The notes under the pieces were generated by a model. That model saw only the letters and a program-made list of their open reading frames with translations, was not told the origin of the DNA and made no database searches. A program made the position numbers and the translations under genes. A DNA stretch of 64,000 nt from Alteromonas sp. BL110 (GTDB lineage: Bacteria > Pseudomonadota > Gammaproteobacteria > Enterobacterales > Alteromonadaceae), in the NCBI RefSeq assembly GCF_003443615.1, contig NZ_CP031967.1, forward strand, positions 3,224,001 through 3,288,000, written 5' to 3'. This document shows, piece after piece, positions 19,735 to 29,569 of the stretch. Positions within the stretch are counted from its first letter, which is position 1; each line of letters starts with the position of its first letter.

Positions 19735-20894
19735 CGTTGGCTTTTTAAAAGTAGGGTGCGAACTTTTTTCATCATTTCAGACTCACCGGGTACTTCAACC
19801 TTGACGATCAACTGATTGACGATAGTGTCTGAAAGTTCAGTGGGAAAAGTGGTCGTCACTTTAACTATTTTGTCTTGTTGCCTAAATACATAGGTTGTCG
19901 CGAAGATTGTTGGGGATGTTTCTGAAGCGGCACTTAATCCTAACCTCCATCCAGAAACCTTGTCGTTTGCGATATAAGGAGAGGCTGGGCTAACTTGAGA
20001 TAAGGTTAAGTGTTGCAACTCTGCTGTAGCTGATGCTTTTTGTAAGTCGTGCTCTAATTGCTTTGGCAACAGTTCGTTTTCTTCTACAGAAAGCTGAGCT
20101 AAAAATGGGTAGATAGTTACGTCGACCAAGGCGTCTTCAAAGTCTGGATGTATGTAACGGGTGATTGCACCACTAAAAGGGTCAGAAAAAAGCTGGGTGT
20201 CTAATTTAGAGAAGTCACCTATGGTGTCTGGAACCTGTAATGCTAAGTTATAATTGCTTGCTTCAAGGGCATCAAACAAGAATTCGCTGGTAAATATCTT
20301 CTTTCGCTTTACGTGTTCAAGCCAACGGGATACCAGAAAATGTGCATTATTTTCTATGCTTTGCTTTTCCATAACATTGCTATCACTGGTTTCTATACCG
20401 CTATAAAACGCCGAAGAATCTATTTCAATGCCCCGCCACTGTAGCGTAAATTCCGCGAATTGCTTTGCATGTTGCTCATGCGTACCTGGCGCAGCACCTA
20501 CGTTAGCGATAAGCAACTCATAGTCATTTCCCTCAGCATAGGGTAAAAGGTTGCTGAATTTTCCGGATTCGCTCAGTTCTTTAATGAAACTTTCCGAGGA
20601 GATAGCATCTTCTTGACACAAAGTGGTGCTGTTTATGAGATCAGGTTCGAGCTTGTTTGTTTTATGCTGTGTACTACAGGATTCGTATAAATCATTGCTT
20701 GGGTAGGTAGAGAAAACAGAGACGCTTTGATTTACCGCAGATGCTAAAGCGTGATTTGAGAAATTGATTACAGTAAATATAAAAAGATATGTTATAGATA
20801 CTGGCTTAGCAAAGTTCTGAAGTAGGTAGTAGTACAATACGCGAGCCCGCTGCTGCAAAGGGTAATATAAAGTGTTTTGTGCACTAACGGGCAT
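19731..20894 (-). CDS. Uncharacterised exported or membrane-anchored protein
   Basis: A 387-residue protein I do not recognise. An unusually long N-terminal stretch leads to a hydrophobic segment (about residues 33-52, 'VSITYLFIFTVINF') ending 'NHALASAV', consistent with a signal peptide or uncleaved anchor, so most of the protein should be periplasmic. The rest is mixed alpha/beta, acidic, with only two cysteines after the signal and no catalytic motif I know. It starts 15 bases after xseA and is probably co-transcribed with it, but nothing links it to exonuclease VII function. Confidence 0.65.
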   Translation of the reverse strand: MPVSAQNTLYYPLQQRARVLYYYLLQNFAKPVSITYLFIFTVINFSNHALASAVNQSVSVFSTYPSNDLYESCSTQHKTNKLEPDLINSTTLCQEDAISSESFIKELSESGKFSNLLPYAEGNDYELLIANVGAAPGTHEQHAKQFAEFTLQWRGIEIDSSAFYSGIETSDSNVMEKQSIENNAHFLVSRWLEHVKRKKIFTSEFLFDALEASNYNLALQVPDTIGDFSKLDTQLFSDPFSGAITRYIHPDFEDALVDVTIYPFLAQLSVEENELLPKQLEHDLQKASATAELQHLTLSQVSPASPYIANDKVSGWRLGLSAASETSPTIFATTYVFRQQDKIVKVTTTFPTELSDTIVNQLIVKVEVPGESEMMKKVRTLLLKSQR

Positions 20895-20909
20895 AATACT
20901 AGTGGTTAC

Positions 20910-22262
20910 CTACTGGCGCTGAATATGTGTCACTGTACTGGTTATTTCACCGTCAGTCACTCGTGATTTTATCTCTTCACCTATTTCTACTTTTTCAACA
21001 CTGTTAACAGCTGTTTTTTCGGAAAACGTGATGCTATACCCGCGGGCAAGTGTAGAGAGAGGGCTTACGGATTGTAAGAGGCCTACTTTGCTGCCAAGTT
21101 CATTTTTCTTGCCTTTAATAAGTGCCTTCATACCAGAGATAAGCTTGTTATTCGCATAGTTTAGTTTATCTTTTGCACGCGCTACGTTTGCTGATGGCGA
21201 TTGATGGTTTAATCTAGAGGCTAGCGTGTTCAGTTGCTTCTCTGCTTTTGCTAAATCACTTTGCATTTTATGCGTCAAACGAAGCTGCAGCCGGTCTAAT
21301 GTTTGCCATTGCGACTGTATGCGGCTTTGTGGGTGCAATGCGTTTAACCGCTGCTTCTTTAAAACGAGTTGCTGTTTGCTGGCTTGAAGATATTGATGTA
21401 TTGCGCGTGCTAAACGTTGCTTTTGCTGATGCAACGTTTGATAAAGTGCCATCGAGTCTTGGCTTAAAATTTCGGCCGCCGCAGAAGGAGTAGGAGCACG
21501 AACATCAGCCACGAAATCACTAATGGTAAAATCTACTTCGTGGCCTACGGCGCTAACAATGGGCAGGGTACTTGCTGCGACTTCCCTTGCTAGACTTTCA
21601 TCATTAAAACACCACAGGTCTTCAAGTGAACCACCGCCTCTTGTAAGTAATATTACGTCCACTTCTGCGCGCCTGTTCGCTGTTCTCAGTGCGTTAATAA
21701 GCTGTAGCGGCGCATTTTCACCCTGTACCATTGAAGGGTAAACGAAGACTTCAGTTTGTGGGCTTCTGCGTTTTAATACACTTAATACATCGTGAAGTGC
21801 TGCGCCACTTGAAGAGGTTATTACACCGATGCGGTTAATACGTTCTGGTAACGGACGCTTATTAGAAGTATCGAACAATCCTTCATTGTTAAGCTTGAGC
21901 TTTAGGGCTTCAAACGCCTGCTTAAGCGCACCTTCACCATCGCTTTCCATGTGTTCAACCACAAGTTGATAGTCGCCGCGTGCTTCGTAAAGGCCTACTG
22001 ACGCGCGCACTAAAATTTTATCGCCTTCTTTAGGGCGAATACGGACGTTGCGATTAGAGCCTTTAAACATGGCTGCGCGTACTTGGGCTTTATTGTCTTT
22101 CAGCGTGAAGTACCAATGCCCTGATGCTGCCGCAACAAAATTGGATATTTCGGCGGATAACCAGATAAGGCCAATCTCACCCTCCAATACGGTTCTGGCT
22201 AGGCGATTAAGCTTGGTAACTGTTAAAATTTGTCGAGACGTAGATGGCGAATTTGTAAACAT
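20910..22262 (-). CDS. xseA: Exodeoxyribonuclease VII large subunit
   Basis: The large, catalytic subunit of exonuclease VII, which degrades single-stranded DNA from both ends; the small subunit XseB is not in this window. About 450 residues: an N-terminal OB-fold ('[20 protein letters not shown]'), the catalytic domain ('[15 protein letters not shown]', '[18 protein letters not shown]', '[17 protein letters not shown]') and a long coiled coil before a C-terminal 'LARGYSI' motif. I choose ATG 22262, matching family starts; a GTG at 22274 is possible. It is divergent from guaB. Confidence 0.95.
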   Translation of the reverse strand: MFTNSPSTSRQILTVTKLNRLARTVLEGEIGLIWLSAEISNFVAAASGHWYFTLKDNKAQVRAAMFKGSNRNVRIRPKEGDKILVRASVGLYEARGDYQLVVEHMESDGEGALKQAFEALKLKLNNEGLFDTSNKRPLPERINRIGVITSSSGAALHDVLSVLKRRSPQTEVFVYPSMVQGENAPLQLINALRTANRRAEVDVILLTRGGGSLEDLWCFNDESLAREVAASTLPIVSAVGHEVDFTISDFVADVRAPTPSAAAEILSQDSMALYQTLHQQKQRLARAIHQYLQASKQQLVLKKQRLNALHPQSRIQSQWQTLDRLQLRLTHKMQSDLAKAEKQLNTLASRLNHQSPSANVARAKDKLNYANNKLISGMKALIKGKKNELGSKVGLLQSVSPLSTLARGYSITFSEKTAVNSVEKVEIGEEIKSRVTDGEITSTVTHIQRQ

Positions 22263-22294
22263 AAAAAAAATCACTGGGTTTAATACATTTAGAG

Positions 22295-22323
22295 TTTACC
22301 TGAAAACTAAAAAACACTACAAT
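22295..22323 (+). promoter_or_regulatory. guaB promoter
   Basis: TTTACC (22295-22300), 17 bases, TACAAT (22318-22323), followed by a 39-base leader to the guaB ATG. It lies in the 100-base divergent space between xseA and guaB. No PurR or DnaA box is obvious by eye. Confidence 0.6.
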
Positions 22324-22362
22324 TGCGCCGCAATTAACCCTCAACTGAATAGGTGTTGTTGC

Positions 22363-23832
22363 ATGCTACGTATCATCCAAGAAGCCCTGACGTTCGACGA
22401 TGTGTTGCTGGTTCCCGGCCACTCGACCGTCCTCCCTCACACTGCAAACTTACAAACCCGTCTAACCCGTGGTGTAACGTTAAATATTCCAATGGTGTCT
22501 GCTGCCATGGACACGGTTTCTGAAGCCCGTCTAGCTATTGCGCTAGCCCAAGAGGGTGGTATTGGTTTCATTCACAAAAACATGAAGCCTGAAGAGCAAG
22601 CTAAACACGTACGTGAAGTTAAAAAATACGAAAGTGGCGTGGTATCTGACCCGGTGACCGTAGACAAAGATGCAACTATTGGTGAAGTTCTCGCGCTATC
22701 TAAGCGTCTCGGTTACTCTGGTTTCCCAGTAACGGACAAAGACAATAACTTAATTGGTATTGTGACAGGCCGTGACCTTCGCTTTGAAAAGCGTTTAAAC
22801 CTTCCTATTAGCAACGTGATGACCAAAAAGGATGATCTGGTTACCGTAAAAGAAGGCGCAAGCTCTGACGTTGTGCTAGATCTAATGCACGAACACCGCA
22901 TTGAAAAAATTCTCGTTGTTGACGACGCGTTCAAGCTTACAGGTCTTATCACCGTTAAAGACTTCCAAAAAGCAGAAAACAAGCCAAATGCGTGTAAAGA
23001 CTCACTAGGTCGTCTTCGCGTAGGAGCGGCGGTAAGCGTTGGTGCTGGTACTGATGAGCGTATCGCCTTACTTGTTGATGCAGGTGTAGATGTTCTACTA
23101 ATCGATACTTCTCACGGTCATTCGCAAGGCGTTATTGACCGTGTTAAAAAAGTACGTGCTGACTATCCGGATGTACAAATTATTGCGGGTAATGTTGCAA
23201 CAGGTGATGGTGCAAAGGCACTAGCCGACGCGGGCGTAGATGCAGTTAAAGTAGGTATCGGCCCTGGCTCTATTTGTACTACTCGTATTGTAACCGGTTG
23301 TGGTGTACCTCAAATTACTGCGGTATCTGACGCTGTAGAAGCATTAAAAGATACAGATATCCCTGTTATCGCTGATGGCGGTATTCGTTTTTCTGGTGAC
23401 ATCGCCAAGGCCTTAGCTGCTGGCGCAAGCTGCGTGATGGTTGGCAGCATGCTAGCGGGTACTGAAGAAGCGCCTGGGGAAGTTGAGCTTTTCCAAGGTC
23501 GTTACTACAAGTCATATCGCGGCATGGGTTCACTAGGCGCTATGGATCAAAGCCATGGTTCATCAGATCGTTATTTCCAAGATTCTGATAACGCCGAAAA
23601 ACTGGTACCAGAAGGTATTGAAGGCCGCGTAGCGTATAAAGGCCCTATTGCTAATATCATCCACCAGCAAATGGGCGGTCTTCGCTCGGCCATGGGCTTA
23701 ACAGGCTGCGCTACCATCGAAGAGATGAATACCAAAGCGCAATTTGTGCGCGTGACCTCAGCTGGAATGGGCGAGAGCCACGTACACGATGTAAGCATTA
23801 CTAAAGAAGCGCCAAACTACCGCTTAGGTTAA
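22363..23832 (+). CDS. guaB: Inosine-5'-monophosphate dehydrogenase
   Basis: Oxidises IMP to XMP with NAD+, the committed step to GMP. The 489 residues form a catalytic TIM barrel interrupted by two CBS domains (about 93-205). The active-site loop is 'GPGSICTTR' with Cys305, and the flap '[12 protein letters not shown]' is present. The start at 22363 ('[16 protein letters not shown]') matches the family and has AGGTG upstream; an open frame continues up to 22048 but overlaps xseA and is not coding. guaA follows 70 bases later behind a hairpin. Confidence 0.97.
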   Translation: MLRIIQEALTFDDVLLVPGHSTVLPHTANLQTRLTRGVTLNIPMVSAAMDTVSEARLAIALAQEGGIGFIHKNMKPEEQAKHVREVKKYESGVVSDPVTVDKDATIGEVLALSKRLGYSGFPVTDKDNNLIGIVTGRDLRFEKRLNLPISNVMTKKDDLVTVKEGASSDVVLDLMHEHRIEKILVVDDAFKLTGLITVKDFQKAENKPNACKDSLGRLRVGAAVSVGAGTDERIALLVDAGVDVLLIDTSHGHSQGVIDRVKKVRADYPDVQIIAGNVATGDGAKALADAGVDAVKVGIGPGSICTTRIVTGCGVPQITAVSDAVEALKDTDIPVIADGGIRFSGDIAKALAAGASCVMVGSMLAGTEEAPGEVELFQGRYYKSYRGMGSLGAMDQSHGSSDRYFQDSDNAEKLVPEGIEGRVAYKGPIANIIHQQMGGLRSAMGLTGCATIEEMNTKAQFVRVTSAGMGESHVHDVSITKEAPNYRLG

Positions 23833-23849
23833 GGCGACCGACGACTGCG

Positions 23850-23880
23850 AGGCTGGTACTACACCAGCCTTTGTTCTTTT
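23850..23880 (+). terminator. Hairpin between guaB and guaA
   Basis: AGGCTGGT (23850-23857) pairs with ACCAGCCT (23863-23870) around ACTAC, followed by TTGTTCTTTT. This resembles a terminator; read-through would set the guaA to guaB ratio, since no separate guaA promoter is evident in the 22 bases that remain. Confidence 0.65.
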
Positions 23881-23902
23881 ATTTAACGGGTAAAAATAAA
23901 AC

Positions 23903-25480
23903 ATGACCACAAATATCCACGACCAACGCATACTTATTTTGGATTTTGGCTCGCAATACACGCAGTTGATAGCACGTCGTGTTCGCGAAATCGGCGTTTA
24001 CTGCGAGCTTTGGGCTTGGGATGTGACCGAAGAACAAATCCGCGAATTTAATCCTCAAGGGATTATCTTATCTGGCGGACCAGAGTCAGTAACCGAAAAA
24101 GGCTCACCGCGAGCACCAGAGTATGTGTTTGAAGCCGGCGTGCCTGTGTTAGGCGTGTGCTATGGCATGCAAACTATGGCGCACCAGTTAGGCGGTGGCG
24201 TACTGGGCTCAGATAAGCGTGAATTTGGTTATGCACAAGTAGAAGTGATTAAACCAAGCCCTCTGCTAGATAAAATTGAAGATGCAATTGGCGATAATGG
24301 TGCGGCGCTTCTTGACGTGTGGATGAGCCACGGCGATAAAGTAGCAGCTATTCCTGAAGGGTTTGAAACCATTGCGCAAACGGCTTCATGCCCGCACGCG
24401 GCGATGTATAACGAAGAAAAGCAATTTTACGGGGTGCAGTTTCACCCAGAAGTGACCCACACACGCCAAGGTATGCGGTTACTTACTAACTTTGTAATGG
24501 ATATTTGTAAGTGTGAAAAGCTGTGGACAGCTGGCGCAATTATTGACGATGCTATTGAGCGTATTAAAGAAAAAGTAGGTGATGAGCGCGTCATATTAGG
24601 TTTATCGGGCGGCGTAGACTCTTCAGTAACGGCTATGTTGCTTCACCGTGCTATTGGTAAAAACCTTACCTGCGTATTTGTTGATAACGGATTACTGCGC
24701 CTTAATGAAGCGGATCAGGTTATGGAAATGTTTGGTGACCACTTTGGTTTAAATATTATCCGTGTCGATGCTGAAGATCGCTTCCTTGACCGCTTAAAAG
24801 GCATAGAAGATCCTGAGCTTAAGCGCAAAGCTATTGGTAATGAATTCGTTCGCGTATTCGATGAAGAAGCGAGCAAGCTTGAGAACGCAAAATGGTTAGC
24901 ACAAGGTACTATCTACCCAGACGTGATTGAGTCAGCGGGTTCAGCAACCGGTAAGGCGCACGTAATTAAGTCGCACCACAATGTGGGCGGTCTTCCTGAA
25001 GATATGGAGCTGGGTCTTGTTGAGCCACTGCGTGAGCTATTTAAAGATGAAGTACGCAAGATAGGCCTCGAGCTAGGCTTACCTTATGACATGCTTTACC
25101 GTCATCCATTCCCTGGCCCGGGCCTAGGTGTTCGTGTACTTGGTGAAATTAAGAAAGAATATTGCGACTTACTACGTCGTGCTGACGCTATCTTTATTGA
25201 AGAGCTATATGCAGCTGACCTATACCAAAAAGTAAGCCAAGCGTTTACCGTATTCCTTCCAGTGCGCTCAGTTGGCGTTATGGGTGATGCGCGTAAATAT
25301 GACTGGGTGGTAAGTCTTCGCGCAGTAGAGACCATCGACTTTATGACAGCCCACTGGGCTCACTTGCCATACGATTTCCTAGGTAAAGTGTCGAATCGCA
25401 TTATCAATGAAATTGACGGCATTAGCCGCGTGGTTTACGACATTTCAGGTAAGCCGCCTGCTACGATTGAGTGGGAATAA
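23903..25480 (+). CDS. guaA: GMP synthase (glutamine-hydrolysing)
   Basis: Aminates XMP to GMP using glutamine and ATP. The 525 residues carry an N-terminal class I glutamine amidotransferase (Cys86 in 'LGVCYGMQ', His181 and Glu183 in 'QFHPEVTH'), a PP-loop ATP pyrophosphatase ('GLSGGVDSS', 233-241) and the C-terminal dimerisation domain ending '[10 protein letters not shown]'. It works directly after GuaB. Confidence 0.97.
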   Translation: MTTNIHDQRILILDFGSQYTQLIARRVREIGVYCELWAWDVTEEQIREFNPQGIILSGGPESVTEKGSPRAPEYVFEAGVPVLGVCYGMQTMAHQLGGGVLGSDKREFGYAQVEVIKPSPLLDKIEDAIGDNGAALLDVWMSHGDKVAAIPEGFETIAQTASCPHAAMYNEEKQFYGVQFHPEVTHTRQGMRLLTNFVMDICKCEKLWTAGAIIDDAIERIKEKVGDERVILGLSGGVDSSVTAMLLHRAIGKNLTCVFVDNGLLRLNEADQVMEMFGDHFGLNIIRVDAEDRFLDRLKGIEDPELKRKAIGNEFVRVFDEEASKLENAKWLAQGTIYPDVIESAGSATGKAHVIKSHHNVGGLPEDMELGLVEPLRELFKDEVRKIGLELGLPYDMLYRHPFPGPGLGVRVLGEIKKEYCDLLRRADAIFIEELYAADLYQKVSQAFTVFLPVRSVGVMGDARKYDWVVSLRAVETIDFMTAHWAHLPYDFLGKVSNRIINEIDGISRVVYDISGKPPATIEWE

Positions 25481-25494
25481 TATTCAAGCAATCG

Positions 25495-25523
25495 AAAAAA
25501 CCGACAATTTGTCGGTTTTTTTT
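25495..25523 (+). terminator. Terminator after guaA
   Basis: AAAAAACCGACA (25495-25506) and TGTCGGTTTTTT (25510-25521) pair around ATT with a continuing T-run. It marks the end of core genes and the start of the AT-rich sulfotransferase segment. Confidence 0.9.
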
Positions 25524-25684
25524 GTTTTGACCCCTTTTTTCGTACCCTTGGCAAATGTTGAAATAATGTGTAATTTGTAATAATCTTGTTAAAGAGGTTG
25601 GTGGGGGTGCTAGCTTCAATTTTAGTTCTGGTTATTATCATAACGGGTTGCTTTTAATGCCATAAAACAATTCTACGAGTAACT

Positions 25685-26590
25685 ATGAAAAATATACATG
25701 GAAATGGAAATGGAAATGGCAATGAAGACAACTCACCTTTAGTTATAGGTGGTGTAGGAGGTAGCGGGACGCGTGTTGTCGCTGAAATAATGATGCTGGC
25801 AGGTATTCATTTGGGTTATAGTTTAAATCCAGCGAACGATAATCTCTCTTTTACACTAATTTTTAAGCGCAATAAGTGGCTCTTAAAAGTTTTAAAATAC
25901 GAGCTCCCTATACACCATTATATTGCACTGCATGAGGCCCTACTATTAAATAAACCACTTTCGCTAAGGGAAAAGACTACATTATTGAAAGTGTTATTTT
26001 ATTGGGCGCAAAGGAGAGAAACCACGTTAGGTCTTGGTAGACATTGGGCACGACGTTTTGTAACCGAGAAGTTAATGGCTCAAATCAAGAAGCCAGAAGT
26101 ATCTGGCCGATGGGGGTGGAAAGAGCCCAACAGTCATATTCTCCTTTACCAATTGTTCGATTACTACCCCAACATGAAGTATGTTCACACTATACGGCAT
26201 GGTCTCGATATGTCGTTAAGTGAAAACCAACAACAACTATTTAATTGGTGTGCGATGTGGGGGATTGAAACAAGGTGCTCCCCAAGTGAAATAAGACAAC
26301 GATCATTGGATTACTGGTTAATTGTTAATGAAAGAGTGGTGGAATTGCAAAAGCAGTTTGGCCAAGACAGGGTACTAATAGTTAATTACGATGAATTATG
26401 TTGTGACCCTTTTGAGCCAATAAAAAAACTTTTAACGTTCGCCGACGTCAGCGTATCGCAAGACTGTTTCGTATCTATGGCAACACTACCTAAAGCTCCT
26501 TCTTCATTAGGGCGCTACAAAACTACAGATTTAACTTCATATGATAATAATTCGTTGAAACGTGTTCGTCAGTTGGGTTTTCAAATTTGA
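25685..26590 (+). CDS. Sulfotransferase family protein with an Asn-Gly repeat at the N-terminus
   Basis: 301 residues, likely to transfer sulfate from PAPS to an unknown acceptor. The 5'-phosphosulfate loop is 'IGGVGGSGTRVVAEIM' (about 21-36) and the 3'-phosphate segment is 'YVHTIRHGLDMSLSEN'. 'VSGRWGWKEPNSHILL' is a conserved middle block. The first 14 residues are an Asn-Gly run encoded by GGAAAT repeats (25698-25719), which could vary in length without changing frame. The gene is more AT-rich than its neighbours and convergent with a second sulfotransferase. The acceptor may be a surface polysaccharide; this is inference. Confidence 0.75.
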   Translation: MKNIHGNGNGNGNEDNSPLVIGGVGGSGTRVVAEIMMLAGIHLGYSLNPANDNLSFTLIFKRNKWLLKVLKYELPIHHYIALHEALLLNKPLSLREKTTLLKVLFYWAQRRETTLGLGRHWARRFVTEKLMAQIKKPEVSGRWGWKEPNSHILLYQLFDYYPNMKYVHTIRHGLDMSLSENQQQLFNWCAMWGIETRCSPSEIRQRSLDYWLIVNERVVELQKQFGQDRVLIVNYDELCCDPFEPIKKLLTFADVSVSQDCFVSMATLPKAPSSLGRYKTTDLTSYDNNSLKRVRQLGFQI

Positions 26591-26630
26591 ACGGCATCAC
26601 CTAGCAGTTATATATCCTAACAATAATCGT

Positions 26631-26658
26631 CTGAAGAGGGGATGATGACTCTCTTCAG
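26631..26658. terminator. Possible shared hairpin between convergent sulfotransferases
   Basis: CTGAAGAG (26631-26638) and CTCTTCAG (26651-26658) pair, extendable by two pairs outside, and overlap the stop codon of the minus-strand gene. No clear T-run follows in either direction. Confidence 0.35.
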
Positions 26659-27470
26659 GCAAGCCATTCACTACAATTCCATCCGAGTTCTTTTTCTAAA
26701 CTTTTAATCCCTTCAGCATAGATAGTTTGTAAATACGCTTTATCGTCTTTTGAGATTTTGGATTCATATGTTCTTGAGTGTACGTCCTTTTTTTGCACAT
26801 TGTCTAAATGTGAAACGCCGATAAAATCGCAGACTTTATTTAATGTTTCCTGGGGAAAGTTCTTGAGGTCTTCATTTTTCAATAAAAGTATGTTTTCCCG
26901 GGGGAACAGGCCCCACAGTCTTTCTAATTGTTCTAGATAATGTCCGCGGTCTACGTAAGAGTACCTTCTACTATCGTTTGATTCTTTATCTCTACACCGT
27001 GCTTCTTCACACTCTATAGCTTCTCTAAATGATAGTGGTTCTTCACCTCTATTACGTGTCATGTTCCAATGAGAGTATGCCCGTTCTATTGGGTTTCGAA
27101 GCACAATGATTAGCTTCATTTGGGGGTTGTATTCATGTATGCGTTTGGGTGCACTTTCCCAATACATGTAAATAGGTGTAGCTTCGCCCAAAACCTTGTG
27201 GTGCTTCTTTGGAGAAAAAAATGCGTGATAGTGGGAATAATCGGGCAATTCTAATTTGTCAAAAAAGTGAACCTCTTTCCTTTTTGCCATGCATACTTCG
27301 TGGTGTTCGCTTAAATATTCGGCAAGCGCTGTAGTACCTCCCTTTTGCGTACCGCATACTAGGAAATTTACTCTACGTGAAAAAAAAAGTCGCTCCCTAA
27401 TTGTATAATAGCTATTTTTTAACAAGCGTTTCATTACTCGATTCCGTGTGTACTTAAATTTAAAACTCAC
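26655..27470 (-). CDS. Sulfotransferase, NodH/heparan-sulfate type
   Basis: 271 residues with the PAPS-binding sites of carbohydrate sulfotransferases: 5'-PSB 'VCGTQKGGTTALAEYL' (about 38-53) and 3'-PB 'IIVLRNPIERAYSHWNM'. 'KEVHFFDK' and the block around 'GEATPIYMYW' fit the Sulfotransfer_1 fold seen in NodH and N-sulfotransferases. There is no signal peptide, so it acts in the cytoplasm or at the inner face, probably on a lipid-linked or nucleotide sugar. It is AT-rich and convergent with the other sulfotransferase 64 bases away; no glycosyltransferase or PAPS-synthesis gene accompanies them. Confidence 0.8.
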   Translation of the reverse strand: MSFKFKYTRNRVMKRLLKNSYYTIRERLFFSRRVNFLVCGTQKGGTTALAEYLSEHHEVCMAKRKEVHFFDKLELPDYSHYHAFFSPKKHHKVLGEATPIYMYWESAPKRIHEYNPQMKLIIVLRNPIERAYSHWNMTRNRGEEPLSFREAIECEEARCRDKESNDSRRYSYVDRGHYLEQLERLWGLFPRENILLLKNEDLKNFPQETLNKVCDFIGVSHLDNVQKKDVHSRTYESKISKDDKAYLQTIYAEGIKSLEKELGWNCSEWLA

Positions 27471-27755
27471 CTGAGTAGTTTAGTTTCATAGATGTTTAAA
27501 ACTTGGTTAAACTATCAGACAAGGCTAGATTTCACAAGTTTCCTCATCATTAACGCTGGCTCGAAGTAATGGTAGTCAAATTAGGCCCTTAGAAAGTTGA
27601 TACTACCACTACAATAGAGCGCGTTGTAAAAACGGGACCTGTATAGTAAGGCAGGCAGTGAACTTTCGAACGATAAATATACTATTGTTCATCTATCGCT
27701 CAATCATAAATTTCCCTAGTAAAAAAATATAACAAATGTAATCAGTGTAACCATA

Positions 27756-27773
27756 CCGTCATAAAACTATCAT
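27756..27773 (+). promoter_or_regulatory. Pho-box-like sequence upstream of the chemoreceptor gene
   Basis: CCGTCATAAAACTATCAT differs from the E. coli PhoB box (two 7-base CTGTCAT-type repeats with a 4-base A/T spacer) at two of 18 positions. It ends 44 bases before the GTG of the chemoreceptor gene. The spacing to a good -10 hexamer is not canonical. The rest of the 347-base gap (27471-27817) is AT-rich without other recognisable features. Confidence 0.4.
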
Positions 27774-27817
27774 TTAATGGCGACGTCCTCCTTCAAAATT
27801 ATACTAAAGGTTAAGCC

Positions 27818-29440
27818 GTGTTCAATTACACAAGCATCAGTCGTTTGGTGATGACGCCCGTTCTCGCCAGTCTTTTCATTCTTGTATTACTCAATGGTGC
27901 TTCAATTCTAAAGTCATTTTCTTTGCTTAGCGCATTTGATGAGCTAGAGAATACGCTTGTTCAAGCTGAGCGAGACGTTAATACCACGCTCAGTACGTTT
28001 AAAACACAAGTTCAAGAATGGAAGAACGTCTTGCTGCGCGGACACAAAAAAGAAGATAGAAAAAAATACTGGGAACGGTTCAAGCAGCGTGAAGCTGATA
28101 TAACTCGTCAGTTCGACGTGATGCTATCAAGTGAAGTGGTAAGTGATAGCGTGAAGTCTGATATCAGGCAATTTAAAAAAGCGCATGCTGTAATGGCCGA
28201 AAAATATCGTGAAGGTTACAGCGCTTTTGTTAACTCAGGTTTTGATCCTAAAGTTGGCGATAGCTTTGTGCGCGGAATTGATAGGGAGCCCGCTAAGCTT
28301 TTATCAAGCATTGCATCAGAAATTGCAGCAGACTCAGCGAGTGCAATAGCTGAGCTTAAAGCAAATACGCGAACTATGCTTTGGATCATATTATTGGCTG
28401 CTATTGCGCTGTCTGTGCTTTCAGTTGTGTACGTTGTTGCTCGCTTGCGCTCGCAAGTTATCAAGCCAACGAAGGCTGTTGCTGCGTGTATATCGAACTT
28501 AGCTAATAGTCGCTATGACTATGATTTAACTTATACAAGTGACCATGAATTAGGTATGTTGGCCGACTCCGCTCGAGCTTTGCAATACAAGCTAAAAGAC
28601 TCAGTTGCACAGCTTCAACAGGCTGAGAGAGAAATGGAAAAGGCTTTTGGCACCCTTGGTAATGTTAGCCAATCTATCATGGAGGGCGCTAATGGACAGC
28701 GCGATGCGTCGCGTTCGCTTGATAGCAGCACAGATAAACTGAAAGAGATTGTACAGAATTTAGTGGCTATTACTGACCAAGTTGCTGTAGCTACCAATAA
28801 TTCTGAAAAGAACGTAGCAAGCTGTTACGCAACATTTGAAAGTGCTAATGCAGGCTTTAAACAGCTAGCTAAAACGGTAACCGAATCCAGTAATATTGTG
28901 TCTGAACTGCAAAGTCGAAGCACGAATATCCTAAAAGTGGTGAACGTCATTAATGAAATTGCCGATCAAACCAACCTGTTAGCGTTAAATGCGGCAATTG
29001 AAGCTGCAAGAGCAGGAGAGCACGGGCGAGGCTTTGCTGTGGTCGCCGATGAAGTGCGTGCGCTTGCGGCAAAAACGCAACAATCAACAAAAGAGATTAA
29101 CGATATATTAAGTAGCTTTGAAGCTGAAGCGAAAGGCGCAGTTGCTGCTATGTCCGCTGGCAAGCAGTTATCTGATAACAATGCGGCAGAGGCAGCTACG
29201 GCACTTGAAACCCTCAATGATGTAGTGAGAGATATTCAAGAAACTGCGAGCGTAGTCATTGCGCTTAACGAAGCGGCAGATGAGCAAGAAGCGGTGCTAC
29301 AGCAGGTGGAAGCAATTATAAGCAACGTAGTGACATCGTCAGAAAAATATCATCAGCTTGCGCAGCGTGATGACATGTCTCGTTCAATGAAAAGTATGTC
29401 AGAAAACGTGGAAAAGGTGGTGAATAGTTTGACCCGCTAA
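27818..29440 (+). CDS. Methyl-accepting chemotaxis protein
   Basis: A 540-residue chemoreceptor. TM1 is at about 12-34, a periplasmic ligand-binding region of about 150 residues (helical, with '[20 protein letters not shown]') follows, TM2 is at about 188-210, then a HAMP domain and a cytoplasmic signalling domain with the hairpin tip '[20 protein letters not shown]' and '[15 protein letters not shown]'. There is no C-terminal CheR-binding pentapeptide. The start is GTG 27818 with AAAGG at 27806-27810. The sensed ligand is unknown; a Pho-box-like site upstream hints at phosphate-related control. No che gene is nearby. Confidence 0.92.
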   Translation: MFNYTSISRLVMTPVLASLFILVLLNGASILKSFSLLSAFDELENTLVQAERDVNTTLSTFKTQVQEWKNVLLRGHKKEDRKKYWERFKQREADITRQFDVMLSSEVVSDSVKSDIRQFKKAHAVMAEKYREGYSAFVNSGFDPKVGDSFVRGIDREPAKLLSSIASEIAADSASAIAELKANTRTMLWIILLAAIALSVLSVVYVVARLRSQVIKPTKAVAACISNLANSRYDYDLTYTSDHELGMLADSARALQYKLKDSVAQLQQAEREMEKAFGTLGNVSQSIMEGANGQRDASRSLDSSTDKLKEIVQNLVAITDQVAVATNNSEKNVASCYATFESANAGFKQLAKTVTESSNIVSELQSRSTNILKVVNVINEIADQTNLLALNAAIEAARAGEHGRGFAVVADEVRALAAKTQQSTKEINDILSSFEAEAKGAVAAMSAGKQLSDNNAAEAATALETLNDVVRDIQETASVVIALNEAADEQEAVLQQVEAIISNVVTSSEKYHQLAQRDDMSRSMKSMSENVEKVVNSLTR

Positions 29441-29569
29441 CTGTGCTTTGTCAGTATTAATCGCAGATGTGGAACGAAAATGTTTTGGAATAAGCGTCAA
29501 GGCTTTTAAAACCATGCCGCTTACTCCTAGTTCCATGAGCCATGTATTGAATAAGTAGCACTAGAAATA

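Noticed and set aside
22048..22362. Long N-terminal extension of guaB
   Set aside because: It lies antisense to xseA, has no family match, and ATG 22363 fits the IMPDH start exactly.
27761..27788. Sigma-28 promoter before the chemoreceptor
   Set aside because: TAAAACTA and GCGACGTC are poor matches to TAAAGTTT and GCCGATAA.
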